A stretch of DNA of 64,000 nucleotides from Eutreptiella sp. 'Long Island Sound 2002' (taxonomy: Eukaryota; Euglenozoa; Euglenophyceae; Eutreptiales; Eutreptiaceae). Both the position numbers and the translations under genes were made by a program. Shown here piece after piece: positions 25,160-38,220 of this stretch. Under the pieces are notes generated by a model. The model was given only the letters and a program-made list of their open reading frames with translations. It did no database searches and was not told the DNA's origin. Positions within the stretch are counted from its first letter, which is position 1, and every line of letters starts with the position of its first letter. The stretch is from contig OZ038391.1 in NCBI GenBank assembly GCA_964036045.1, positions 44,651,621 to 44,715,620 on the forward strand, read 5' to 3'.

Positions 25160-28100
25160 GGGTTAGGAATTGACTATGTCACATGGGGGAAAATCCTAAA
25201 ATGGATTACCCCCACATCAAATCTTCATGTGGGACACAAAATAAAATTTCCAATCCTATGGGTATAGGGTTAGGAATTGACTATGTCACATGGAGGAAAA
25301 TCCTAAAATGGATTCCCCCCACATCAAATCTTCATGTGGGACAAAAAATAAAATTACCAATCCTATGGGTATAGGGTTAGGAATTGACTATGTCACATGG
25401 AGGAAAATCCTAAAATGGATTCCCCCCACATCAAATCTTCATGTGGGACACAAAATAAAATTTCCAATCCTATGGGTATAGGGTTAGGAATTGACTATGT
25501 CACATGGAGGAAAATCCTAAAATGGATTCCCCCCACATCAAATCTTCATGTGGGACACAAAATAAAATTTCCAATCCTATGGGTATAGGGTTAGGAATTG
25601 ACTATGTCACATGGAGGAAAATCCTAAAATGGATTCCCCCCACATTAAATCTTCATGTGGGACACAAAAAAAAATTTCCAATCCTATGGGTATAGGGTTA
25701 GGGATTGACTATGTCACATGGAGGAAAATCCTAAAATGGATTCCCCCCACATCAAATCTTCATGTGGACACAAAATAAAATTTCCAATCCTATGGGTATA
25801 GGGTTAGGAATTGACTATGTCACATGGAGGAAAATCCTAAAATGGATTCCCCCCACATCAAATCTTCATGTGGGACAAAAAAAGAAAATTTCCAATCCTA
25901 TGGGTATAGGGTTAGGAATTGACTATGTCACATGGAGGAAAATCCTAAAATGGATTCCCCCCACATCAAATCTTCATGTGGGCACAAAGTAAAATTTCCA
26001 ATCCTATGGGTATAGGGTTAGGAATTGACTATGTCACATGGAGGAAAATCCTAAAATGGATTCCCCCCACATCAAATCTTCATGTGGGACACAAAATAAA
26101 ATTTCCAATCCTATGGGTATAGGGTTAGGAATTGACTATGTCACATGGAGGAAAATCCTAAAATGGATCCCCCCCACATCAAATCTTCATGTGGGACACA
26201 AAAAAAAATTTCCAATCCTACGGGTATAGGGTTAGGAATTGACTATGTCACATGGAGGAAAATCCTAAAATGGATTACCCCCACATCAAATCTTCATGTG
26301 GGCACAAAAAAAATTTACAATCCTATGGGTATAGGGTTAGGAATTGACTATGTCACATGGAGGAAAATCCTAAAAAGGATCCCCCCCACATCAAATCTTC
26401 ATGTTGGACACAAAATAAAATTTCCAATCCTATGGGTATAGGGTTAGGAATTGACTATGTCACATGGGGGAAAATCCTAAAATGGATTACCCCCACATCA
26501 AATCTTCATGTGGGACACAAAATAAAATTTCCAATCCTATGGGTATAGGGTTAGGAATTGACTATGTCACATGGAGGAAAATCCTAAAATGGATTCCCCC
26601 CTGATCAAATCTTCATGTGGGACACAAAAATAAACTTCCAATCCTATGGGTATAGGGTTAGGAATTGACTATGTCACATGGAGGAAAATCCTAAAAAGGA
26701 TTCCCCCCACATCAAATCTTCATGTGGGACACAAAATAAAATTTCCAATCCTATGGGTATAGGGTTAGGAATTGACTATGTCACATGGGGGAAAATCCTA
26801 AAAAGGATCCCCCCCACATCAAATCTTCATGTGGGACAAAAAATAAAATTTCCAATCCTATGGGTATAGGGTTAGGAATTGACTATGTCACATGGAGGAA
26901 AATCCTAAAATGGATTCCCCCCACATCAAATCTTCATGTGGGACACAAAATAAAATTTCCAAACCTATTGGTATAGGGTTAGGAATTGACTATGTCACAT
27001 GGAGGAAAATCCTAAAATGGATTCCCCCCTGATCAAATCTTCATGTGGGACACAAAAATAAACTTCCAATCCTATGGGTATAGGGTTAGGAATTGACTAT
27101 GTCACATGGAGGAAAATCCTAAAATGGATTCCCCCCACATCAAATCTTCATGTGGGACACAAAATGAAATTTCCAATCCTATGGGTATAGGGTTAGGAAT
27201 TGACTATGTCACATGGAGGAAAATCCTAAAATGGATTCCCCCCACATCAAATCTTCATGTGGGCACAAAATAAAATTTCCACTCCTATGGGTATAGGGTT
27301 AGGAATTGACTATGTCACATGGAGGAAAATCCTAAAATGGATTCCCCCCACATCAAATCTTCATGTGGGACACAAAATAAAATTTCCAATCCTATGGGTA
27401 TAGGGTTAGGAATTGACTATGTCACATGGAGGAAAATCCTAAAATGGATTCCCCCCACATCAAATCTTCATGTGGGACACAAAATAAACTTTCCAATCCT
27501 ATGGGTATAGGGTTAGGAATTGACTATGTCACATGGAGGAAAATCCTAAAATGGATTCCCCCCACATCAAATCTTCATGTGGGCACAAAGTAAAATTTCG
27601 AATCCTATGGGTATAGGGTTAGGAATTGACTATGTCACATGGAGGAAAGTCCTAAAATGGATTCCCCCCACATCAAATCTTCATGTGGGACACAAAATAA
27701 AATTTTCAATCCTATGGGTATAGGGTTAGGAATTGACTATGTCACATGGAGGAAAATCCTAAAATGGATCCCCCCCACATCAAATCTTCATGTGGGACAC
27801 AAAAAAAAATTTCCAATCCTACGGGTATAGGGTTAGGAATTGACTATGTCACATGGAGGAAAATCCTAAAATGGATTACCCCCACATCAAATCTTCATGT
27901 GGGCACAAAATAAAATTTCCAATCCTATGGGTATAGGGTTAGGAATTGACTATGTCACATGGAGGGAAATCCTAAAATGGATCCCCCCCACATCAAATCT
28001 TCATGTTGGACACAAAATAAAATTTCCAATCCTATGGGTATAGGGTTAGGAATTGACTATGTCACATGGCGGAAAATCCTAAAATGGATTACCCCCACAT

Positions 28101-29480
28101 CAAATCTTCATGTGGGACACAAAATAAAATTTCCAATCCTATGGGTATAGGGTTAGGAATTGACTGTGTCACATGGAGGAAAATCCTAAAATGGATTCCC
28201 CCCACATCAAATCTTCATGTGGGACAAAAAATAAAATTTCCAATCCTATGGGTATAGGGTTAGGAATTGACTATGTCACATGGAGGAAAATCCTAAAATG
28301 GATTCCCCCCACATCAAATCTTCATGTGGGACACAAAATAAAATTTCCAATCCTATGGGTATAGGGTTAGGAATTGACTATGTCACATGGAGGAAAATCC
28401 TAAAATGGATTCCCCCCACATCAAATCTTCATGTGGGACACAAAATAAAATTTCCAATCCTATGGGTATAGGGTTAGGAATTGACTATGTCACATGGAGG
28501 AAAATCCTAAAATGGATTCCCCCCACATTAAATCCTCATGTGGGACACAAAATAAAATTTCCAATCCTATGGGTATAGGGTTAGGGATTGACTATGTCAC
28601 ATGGAGGAAAATCCTAAAATGGATTCCCCCCACATCAAATCTTCATGTGGACACAAAATAAAATTTCCAATCCTATGGGTATAGGGTTAGGAATTGACTA
28701 TGTCACATGGAGAAAAATCCTAAAATGGATTCCTCCCACATCAAATCTTCATGTGGGACAAAAAATAAAATTTCCAATCCTATGAGTATAGGGTTAGGAA
28801 TTGACTATGTCACATGGAGGAAAATCCTAAAATGGATTCCCCCCACATCAAATCTTCATGTGGGCACAAAGTAAAATTTCAATCCTATGGGTATAGGGTT
28901 AGGAATTGACTATGTCACATGGAGGAAAATCCTAAAATGGATTCCCCCCACATCAAATCTTCATGTGGGACACAAAATAAAATTTCCAATCCTATGGGTA
29001 TAGGGTTAGGAATTGACTATGTCACATGGAGGAAAATCCTAAAATGGATCCCCCCCACATCAAATCTTCATGTGGGACACAAAAAAAAATTTCCAATCCT
29101 ACGGGTATAGGGTTAGGAATTGACTATGTCACATGGAGTAAAATCCTAAAATGGATTCCCCCCACATCAAATCTTCATGTGGGACACAAAATAAAATTTC
29201 CCATCCTATGGGTATAGGGTTAGGAATTGACTATGTCACATGGAGGAAAATCCTAAAATGGATCCCCCCCACATCAAATCTTCATGTTGGACACAAAATA
29301 AAATTTCCAATCCTATGGGTATAGGGTTAGGAATTGACTATGTCACATGGGGGAAAATCCTAAAATGGATTACCCCCACATCAAATCTTCATGTGGGACA
29401 CAAAAAAAAATTTCCAATCCTATGGGTATAGAGTTAGGAATTGACTATGTCACATGGAGGAAAATCCTAAAATGGATTCC
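25160..29480 (+). repeat. Dispersed duplication within the satellite, offset about 2.88 kb
   Basis: A block around 25160-26560 recurs around 28040-29440 with an offset of 2881-2883 bp. Shared private variants include ATGTTGGACAC, TGGATTACCCCC, TGGATCCCCCCC next to ACGGGTATAGGG, a CACATTAAATC monomer, and the short GTGGACAC monomer. About 27 monomers separate the copies, so this is a second level of higher-order structure, partly blurred by later changes. Confidence 0.7.
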
Positions 29481-31486
29481 CCCCACATCAAATCTTCATG
29501 TGGGACAAAAAGAAAATTTCCAATCCTATGGGTATAGGGTTAGGAATTGACTATGTCACATGGAGGAAAATCCTAAAATGGATTCCCCCCACATCAAATC
29601 TTCATGTGGGACACAAAATAAAACTTCCAATCCTATGGGTATAGGGTTAGGAATTGACTATGTCACATGGAGGAAAATCCTAAAATGGATTCCCCCCACA
29701 TCAAATCATCATGTGGGACACAAAATAAAATTTCCAATCCTATGGGTATAGGGTTAGGAATTGACTATGTCACATGGAGGAAAATCCTAAAATGGATTCC
29801 CCCCACATCAAATCTTCATGTGGGCACAAAATAGAATTTCCAATCCTATGGGTATAGGGTTAGGAATTGACTATGTCACATGGAGGAAAATCCTAAAATG
29901 GATCCCCCCCACATCAAATCTTCATCCCGGACACAAAATAAAATTTCCAATCCTATGGGTATAGGGTTAGGGATTGACTATGTCACATGGAGGAAAATCC
30001 TAAAATGGATTCCCCCCACATCAAATATTCATGTGGGCACAAAATAAAATTTCCAATCCTATGGGTATAGGGTTAGGAATTGACTATGTCACATGGAGGA
30101 AAATCCTAAAATGGATTCCCCCCACATCAAATCTTCATGTGGGACACAAAATAAAATTTCGAATCCTATGGGTATAGGGTTAGGAATTGACTATGTCACA
30201 TGGAGGAAAATCCTAAAATGGATCCCCCCCACATCAAATCTTCATCTGGGACACAAAATAAAATTTCCAATCCTATGGGTATAGGGTTAGGGATTGACTA
30301 TGTCATATGGAGGAAAAGCCTAAAACGGATTCCCCCCACATCAAATCTTCATGTGGGCACAAAATAAAATTTCCAATCCTATGGGTATAGGGTTAGGAAT
30401 TGACTATGTCACATGGAGGAAAATCCTAAAATGGATTCCCCCCACATCAAATCTTCATGTGGGACACAAAATAAAATTTCCAATCCTATGGGTATAGGGT
30501 TAGGAATTGACTATGTCACATGGAGGAAAATCCTAAAATGGATTACCCCCACATCAAATCTTCATGTGGGACAAAAAATATAATATCCAATCCTATGGGT
30601 ATAGGGTTAGGAATTGACTACGTCACATGGAGGAAAATCCTAAAATGGATCCCCCCCACATCAAATCTTCATGTGGGACACAAAAAAAAATTTCCAATCC
30701 TATGGGTATAGGGTTAGGAATTGACTATGTCACATGGAGGAAAATCCTAAAATGGATTCCCCCCACATCAAATCTTCATGTGGGACACAAAAAAAAATTT
30801 CCAATCCTATGGGTATAGGGTTAGGGATTGACTATGTCACATGGAGGAAAATCCTAAAATGGATTCCCCCCAAATCAAATCTTCATGTGGGACACAAAAT
30901 AAAATTTCCAATCCTATGGCTATAGGGTTAGGAATTGACTATGTCACATGGAGGAAAATCCCAAAATGGATTCCCCCCACATCAAATCTTCATGTGGGAC
31001 ACAAAATAAAATTTCCAATCCTATGGGTATAGGGTTAGGAATTGACTATGTTACATGGAGGAAAATCCTAAAATGGATTCCCCCCACATCAAATCTTCAT
31101 GTGGGACACAAAATGAAATTTCCAATCCTATGGGTATAGCGTTAGGAATTGACTATGTCACATGGAGGAAAATCCTAAAATGGATTCCCCGCACATCAAA
31201 TCTTCATGTGGGACACAAAATAAAATTTCCAATCCTATGGGTATAGGGTTAGGAATTGACTATGTCACATGGAGGAAAATCCTAAAATGGATTCCCCCCA
31301 CATCAAATCTTCATGTGGGACACAAAATCAAATTTCCAATCCTATGGGTATAGGGTTAGGAATTGACTATGTCACATGGAGGAAAATCCTAAAATGGATT
31401 CCCCGCACATCAAATCTTCATGTGGGACACAAAATAAAATTTCCAATCCTATGGGTATAGGGTTAGGAATTGACTATGTCACACGG

Positions 31487-33620
31487 AGGAAAATCCTAAA
31501 ATGAATTCCCCCCACATCAAATCTTCATGTGGGACACAAAATAAAATCTCCAATCCTATGGGTATAGGGTTAGGAATTGACTATGTCACATGGAGGAAAA
31601 TCCTAAAATGGATTCCCCCCACATACAATCTTCATGTGGGACACAAAATAAAATTTCCAATCCTATGGGTATAGGGTTAGGAATTGACTATGTCACATGG
31701 AGGAAAATCCTAAAATGGATTCCCCCCACATCAAATCTTCATGTGGGACACAAAAGAAATTTCCAATCCTATGGGTATAGGGTTAGGAATTGACTATGTC
31801 ACATGGGGGAAAATCCTAAAATGGATTCCCCCCACACCAAATCTTCATGTGGGGCACAAAATAAAATTTCCAATCCTATGGGTATAGGGTTAGGAATTGA
31901 CTATGTCACATGGAGGAGAATCCTAAAATGGATTCCCCCCACATCAAATCTTCATGTGGGACACAAAATAAAATTTCCAATCCTATGGGTATAGGGTTAG
32001 GAATTGACTATATCACATGGAGGAAAATCCTAAAATGGATTCCCCCCACATCAAATCTTCATGTGGGACACAAAATAAAAATTCCAATCCTATGGGTATA
32101 GGGTTAGGAATTGACTATGTCACACGGAGGAAAATCCTAAAATGAATTCCCCCCACATCAAATCTTCATGTGGGACACAAAATAAAATCTCCAATCCTAT
32201 GGGTATAGGGTTAGGAATTGACTATGTCACATGGAGGAAAATCCTAAAATGGATTCCCCCCACATACAATCTTCATGTGGGACACAAAATAAAATTTCCA
32301 ATCCTATGGGTATAGGGTTAGGAATTGACTATGTCACATGGAGGAAAATCCTAAAATGGATTCCCCCCACATCAAATCTTCATGTGGGACAAAAAATAAA
32401 ATTTCCAATCCTATGGGTATAGGGTTAGGAATTGACTATGTCACATGGGGGAAAATCCTAAAATGGATTCCCCCCACACCAAATCTTCATGTGGGGCACA
32501 AAATAAAATTTCCAATCCTATGGGTATAGGGTTAGGAATTGACTATGTCACATGGAGGAGAATCCTAAAATGGATTCCCCCCACATCAAATCTTCATGTG
32601 GGACACAAAATAAAATTTCCAATCCTATGGGTATAGGGTTAGGAATTGACTATATCACATGGAGGAGAATCCTAAAATGGATTCCCCCCACATCAAATCT
32701 TCATGTGGGACACAAAATAAAATTTCCAATCCTATGGGTATAGGGTTAGGAATTGACTATGTCACATGGAGGAAAATCCTAAGATGGATTCCCCCCACAT
32801 CAAATCTTCATGTGGGACACAAAATAAAATTTCCAATCCTATGGGTATAGGGTTAGGAATTGACTATGTCACATGGAGGAAAATCCTAAAATGGATTCCC
32901 CCCAGATCAAATCTTCATGTGGGACACAAAATAAAATTTCCAATCCTATGGGTATAGGGTTAGGAATTGACTATGTCACACGGAGGAAAATCCTAAAATG
33001 GATTTCCCCCACATCAAATCTTCATGTGGGACACAAAAAAGAATTTCCAATCCTATGGGTATAGGGTTAGGAATTGACTATGTCACATGGAGGAAAATCC
33101 TAAAATGGATTCCCCCCACATACAATCTTCATGTGGGACACAAAATAAAATTTCCAATCCTATGGGTATAGGGTTAGGAATTGACTATGTCACATGGAGG
33201 AGACTCCTAAAATGGATTCCCCCCACATCAAATCTTCATGTGGGACACAAAATAAAATTTCCAATCCTATGGGTATAGGGTTAGGAATTGACTATATCAC
33301 ATGGAGGAAAATCCTAAAATGGATTCCCCCCACATCAAATCTTCATGTGGGACACAAAATAAACTTTCCAATCCTATGGGTATAGGGTTAGGAATTGACT
33401 ATGTCACATGGAGGAAAATCCTAAAATGGATCCCCCCCACATCAAATCTTCATGTGGGACACAAAATAAAATTTCCAATCCTATGGGTATAGGGTTAGGA
33501 ATTGACTATGTCACATGGAGGAGACTCCTAAAATGGATTCCCCCCACATCAAATCTTCATGTGGGACACAATATAAAATTTCCAATCCTATGGGTATAGG
33601 GTTAGGAATTGACTATATCA
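31487..33620 (+). repeat. Local higher-order duplications (641-642 bp and 321 bp)
   Basis: AAAATGAATTCCC preceded by CACACGGAGG occurs near 31490 and again 641 bp on; ACATACAATCTTC (31621, 32263) and ACACCAAATC next to GGGGCACAAAA (31834, 32476) repeat at about 642 bp. Further right GGAGACTCCTAAAA repeats at 321 bp (33199, 33520), which is a three-monomer unit. Confidence 0.75.
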
Positions 33621-35647
33621 CATGGAGGAAAATCCTAAAATGGATTCCCCCCACATCAAATCTTCCTGTGGGACACAAAATAAAATTTCCAATCCTATGG
33701 GTATAGGGTTAGGAATTGACTATGTCACATGGAGGAAAATCCTAAAATGGATTACCCCCACATCAAATCTTCATGTGGGACACAAAATAAAATTTCCAAT
33801 CCTATGGGTATGGGGTTAGGAATTGACTATGTCACATGGAGGAAAATCCTAAAATGGATTCCCCCCACATCAAATCTTCATGTGGACACAAAGTAAAATT
33901 TCCAATCCTTTGGGTATAGGGTTAGGAATTGACTATGTCACATGGAGGAAAATCCTAAAATGCAATTCCCCCACATAAAATCTTCATGTGGGACACAAAA
34001 TAAAGTTTCCAATCCTATGGGTATAGGGTTAGGAATTGACTATGTCACATGGAGGGAAATCCTAAAATGGATTCCCCGCACATCAAATCTTCATGTGGGA
34101 CACAAAATAAAATTTTAAATCCTATGGGTATAGGGTTAGGAATTGACTATGTCACATGGAGGAAAATCCTAAAATGGATTCCCCCCACATCAAATCTTCA
34201 TGTGGGACGCAAAATAAAATTTCCAATCCTATGGGTATAGGGTTAGGAATTGACTATGTCACATGGAGGAAAATCCTAAAATGGATTCCCCCCACATCAA
34301 ATCTTCATGTGGGACACAAAATAAACTTTCCAATCCTATGGGTATAGGGTTAGGAATTGACTATGTCACATGGAGGAAAATCCTAAAATGGATTCCCCCC
34401 ACATCAAATCTTCATGTGGGACACAAAATAAACTTTCCAATACTATGGGTATAGGGTTAGGAATTGACTATGTCACATGGAGGAAAATCCCAAAATGGAT
34501 TCCCCCCACATCAAATCTTCATGTGGGACACAAAATAAAATTTCCAATCCTATGGGTATAGGGTTAGGAATTGACTATGTCACATGGAGGAAAATCCTAA
34601 AATGGATTTCCCCCACATCAAATCTTCATGTGGGACACAAAATAAAATTTCCAATCCTATGGGTATAGGGTTAGGAATTCACTATGTCACATGGAGGAAA
34701 ATCCTAAAATGGATTCCCCCCACATCAAATCTTCATGTGGGACACAAAATAAAATTTCCAATCCTATGGGTATAGGGTTAGGAATGGACTATGTCACATG
34801 GAGGAAAATCCTAAAATGGATTCCCCCCACATCAAATCTTCATGTGGGACACAAAATAAAATTTCCAATCCTATGGGTATAGGGTTAGGAATTGACTATG
34901 TCACATGGAGGAAAATCCTAAAATGGATTCCCCCCACATCAAATCTTCATGTGGGACACAAAATAAAATTTCCAATCCTATGGGTATAGGGTTAGGAATT
35001 GACTATGTCACATGGAGGAAAACCCTAAAATGGTATGGGTTAACGGGTCCTTTGGATGCCGAACAATCGCCGCCAGGACCCGGGACTTGATACTTGATAC
35101 TATACATGTGCTACGAGCTTATACAGCATCATACCTATCTTACTGTGACTCACTGAAGTGAGGATGTGACACCCCCCCCCCTTTTCAGGAAGTGGTCCTG
35201 GGTACCCGCTGCCATGCGTGGGTGTCATCGAGCCCCCCCAGGGTTTGCTCTAAGGAGGGGGGTGAAGCGGTACCCAGAACCCCATGGCCAGGTTACGGCA
35301 TACAACCGGTCTCCGGTCCACTAACCCCATGTACGGCGTGTTCCGTGCCGTGAAGCCCCGCATCGGCAACCGATGCACCGCCAGCGGAGATTTGTGTATC
35401 AGAATATCAGGAATCAACAGGGTTTTATTCTCATATTGTTTCCGTCAATTTTTACGCTTCCGTTCTGATACTCACTGTTTTGACTGCTGGCGGTTGGTTC
35501 GCGACTTTACCGTAACCGCCAGTTTAACTGTAATTAATGGAAATTTTAACGCTATCCGCGACGAAGGCTCCAAAGTCGCCAGGAACTGCATTGATGCATC
35601 CGCAATTTTCATAATTAATACTCGCAACCTTAATCCGAATTTTTCAG

Positions 35648-37761
35648 GATGTCGAAATCGGATTTTCGACTTCGACATCCCCTCACTTGATTTGACCTCT
35701 TTCGAGTGGACCTACGTGCTTCCCTATACACGAATCAACTTTCCTTTTCTCTTGCCCCCCATTTGTCTCAAAGATATGGGCAAAACAAAGTTGATTCGTG
35801 AGGCCACTTGTGAAGGTCATATCTCGTGCCGCTTGCGAGTATTGACGATAAGGAAACGTGGGATGTATTCACAATACTCCCGACGTAATTTAGGAAGCAT
35901 TATATGCCTTGCGTTTCCACACGTGCGCGCTAGTGTAATGGATCATGGTCAAGAGGGTAGAGTTTGCGTTATAACTCTTTGGCCATGACATTGCGTGTGT
36001 TAAGATAACTTTCGAGTGTAGCGCGCAAGTGTTGGTGTTGCATAGAAACTCTCCTTGAGTTCCTATGAGCGATTGACACAAAGTTATGCCCTTGGAGGGG
36101 CATGACATATCGTGGTGGGAGCTACCTTTTTGGGCAATATGGAGTATGTGCCTTGTGTTGTGTTGCGTGCCCATTTGGCGGGTCTATCGCGCCAAGCCAA
36201 ACCCGCCAATGGACCTCATATTGTGCAAGCCCCTTCTCCATACTCCCTACGGTCAATTGCAAGCCTAACCTTCGTGAAGGGAAGCTTGTGTGGTGATCCC
36301 GAAGCGATGCGTTGGGAGCAAGGTGTGTGTTTTACAATTTTCCATATTTTCATGTGCCCACTTGGGAAGTAGCGCTCGTAACCTTTCAAGGCGCCCCAAG
36401 TGGAGCACATATGTGGGATCGAAGGTCAATGGTGTCAAGTCATTGTATTTAGAAGGATTAGTTGATTGCACGATCCAAGCCGAAGATATTATAATATAAT
36501 TATGCACCTTTCAAGGCACTTTTGTGTGTGCTTGTGCCAATTTTGCCATTTTTGGCCCGTCATGATGTCAAGTGGCGACCGTGTATCTCAACGTTGCGCT
36601 CAATTGACATCATGACCCAAGTATGATATGAGGGTACATACTTCGGTGCCCAACATATCTTGGACCCGGCGAATAACTCCTCTTAGGCTTGGCATACCGT
36701 GGCCGCCATGTTGGCGATTTGGGACTATCCCAAATCATGGGCTCACTTGGCGACCCTGCCATACCCAATATCGGAGGAGTTGGGCGACGCCCAAAAGATA
36801 TGTTGGACCAACATGACTTGATACCAATCCTATGGCACACTCCGGTCCGAGTCAGGCATGTGCCTCATTTGCCCCAACCATGAGTGTGCGCATTTTTGGC
36901 CATTTTGAGCATTTTTCCACTTTTGCTGCCCGCCGTGCACCGTGTTCTAACCTTCGTGCACGCCGGACGCTTGGACCAATGGACCATATATGACATGGGT
37001 GTTATGGGTAATGGTCCCCATGGTCCACACACCACGTGGGCGAAGCGGAGCCACTTTCGTTAAGGCACTAGCCCAAAGTGAGTGTGGGCAATTTTGCAAT
37101 TTTGACATTTGTGGACCCAATTGGGATCGTCACCAGGCCGAGTGGCATGGAGATCTTTGGGAGCCAAGGGCATGGGAGTCTCCATTGGACTCCCGGTGGA
37201 TGGCGTATGGGATGGCGGATCCGATCTCCAAGCCGGCGTGGAGATATACTATTGGGAGCACACCGAATTTTGGCTCATTTCAAGCAGCCAAAATGACCCC
37301 ATTATGGGACCCCAATTTCCCCCTTCCGTGTGGTCAATTGGCGGCCCCATTTCTCTAAGCCCATATGGAGCCCGGACCTAATTTCAAGTTGTACACTCAG
37401 ATAAAAGTCCTAGGTCCTGCCTCCTACCCTGTGAGCCATTGGCCTTACCTTGGCCGAGCGAGCCACGCGTGGGAATGACGCCAATTTTGGTGATTTTGGG
37501 CATCATGACCCCACTTGACTCATCCGTGATGCCCTGATGCCGGGACCTCAGAGGGAACCAGGTTGGGTGAGGGCTCCAGGGAGTTCGTACTCGAAGGGCA
37601 TAGGGTCAGTTGCCTCGTCCCTACCTCTGGCGGGTCCAGACGAGGGGTCAATTTTGGAGTTTTTCAAGCTAATTTCAGTTTGGGCTGAAACAGCCCATTT
37701 TCAGCTACCAACTCCTGAGGGATAGTGGCGGGGCTGTATCTCTCGCTCAGAGAGGAGTTGG
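35648..37761. repeat. Set of perfect inverted repeats in the element B LTR
   Basis: Pairs seen: 35648-35656 with 35671-35679 (9 bp); 35729-35742 with 35787-35800 (14 bp, CACGAATCAACTTT); 36175-36183 with 36201-36209 (9 bp); 36559-36571 with 36604-36616 (13 bp, GTCATGATGTCAA); 36650-36661 with 36795-36806 (12 bp, CCAACATATCTT); 37708-37716 with 37753-37761 (9 bp). Short hairpins such as TTGGGCGACGCCCAA and TGGGCTGAAACAGCCCA also occur. The 3' LTR has the same set, plus a perfect 11-bp hairpin at 50217-50243 that has one mismatch in the 5' LTR. Confidence 0.85.
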
Positions 37762-38086
37762 GACCTGCCGTTAAGGGAGCATGGGGGGCCACTGTCGGTT
37801 GACCTTGGAGCCCGTTGGTTACCAGGAACTCGCCTGTGGCTAGGTGGGACACCTCTCCCATTGGCAGGGTTTCAGGGTCCGGACTGAGCAGGGCATGGGT
37901 TGTGTTTGAGCCCCCGCCCCCACCAGCCACTGAGAGGGTCGGACCTGGGATTGGGATACAAGTTAGGATAGAGTGTCTATTGTCCTGTGATGCCCTTACC
38001 CCAGTCCAGTCTTAACCCCATGTGTACATATCCTGATGTGTTGTTGTACATACTTTTGTTCCCTCTGTGCAGAGTGGCAAGGATTC

Positions 38087-38097
38087 TGAAACGCTTT
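38087..38097 (+). promoter_or_regulatory. Predicted RNA 5' end / self-primer of element B
   Basis: TGAAACGCTTT inside the 5' LTR, 113 bases before its end, is the exact reverse complement of the 11 bases that follow the LTR. In the fission-yeast element Tf1 the first 11 bases of the transcript pair with the priming site and are cut off to prime reverse transcription. If B works the same way, transcription starts at about 38087 and U5 is about 120 bases. No convincing TATA box is seen about 30 bases upstream. Confidence 0.6.
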
Positions 38098-38209
38098 GTC
38101 ACATGACACGAGCGTATTGATGCCCTTGTGAGCGTAGTGCCTTGCCTGCCTGCTCACCTGTGCGTGTCACCGCAGCGTCCCGCGGCCGGCCCCCCACGGG
38201 AACGCGTCA

Positions 38210-38220
38210 AAAGCGTTTCA
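38210..38220 (+). other. Primer binding site of element B, self-priming type
   Basis: AAAGCGTTTCA directly abuts the 5' LTR. It does not begin with TGG, so it cannot pair with a tRNA CCA end in the usual way. It is fully complementary to 38087-38097 in the LTR; pairing does not extend on either side. Eleven bases is the length used by Tf1. Confidence 0.65.

Larger units (their letters stand above)
6968..35030 (+). repeat. 107-bp satellite array, about 262 monomers
   Basis: Head-to-tail array of one monomer, almost always 107 bp. Landmarks in order: GACTATGTCACATGGAGG, AAAATCCTAAAATGGATTCC, a run of six C, ACATCAAATCTTCATGTGGG, ACACAAAATAAAATTTCC, AATCCTATGGGTATAGGG, TTAGGAATT. Neighbouring copies usually differ at zero to three bases. 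Recurrent variants: GGGCAC for GGGACAC (a 106-bp monomer), AAAAAAAA or AAAGAAAA for AAATAAAA, ATTACCCCC for ATTCCCCCC, GATCCCCCC for GATTCCCCCC. Each monomer has a dyad CCCACAT-9 nt-ATGTGGG. Short open frames of about 63 codons recur every 107 bases; since 107 is not a multiple of 3 each spans two monomers and stops, so they are not genes. Confidence 0.97.
35031..38209 (+). repeat. 5' LTR of element B (3179 bp)
   Basis: Begins TGGTATGGGTTAACGGG and ends GGAACGCGTCA (TG...CA). Same length and almost the same sequence as 49207-52385. The TGG at the left edge is shared with the satellite, so the exact first base has up to three bases of ambiguity. Unusually long for a gypsy LTR and noncoding as far as I can tell. 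Contains many perfect inverted repeats (listed separately) and, at 38087-38097, the sequence complementary to the priming site. Confidence 0.95.

Noticed and set aside
7029-34989. Hundreds of about 63-codon open frames beginning MEENPKMDSPH in the satellite
   Set aside because: They recur every 107 bases, overlap in different frames, and each spans almost two monomers before the same TAG. They follow from the monomer sequence; there is no frame running through the array.
6968-35030. CRISPR-like array
   Set aside because: The repeats are contiguous 107-bp units with no unique spacers, in a eukaryotic retroelement context.
35284-35988. 234-codon open frame in the element B 5' LTR, also present in the 3' LTR (49460-50164)
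   Set aside because: Presence in both LTRs follows from LTR duplication and is not evidence of selection. No recognisable domain, and the frame runs across inverted repeats. Copies from other B elements would be needed to test it.
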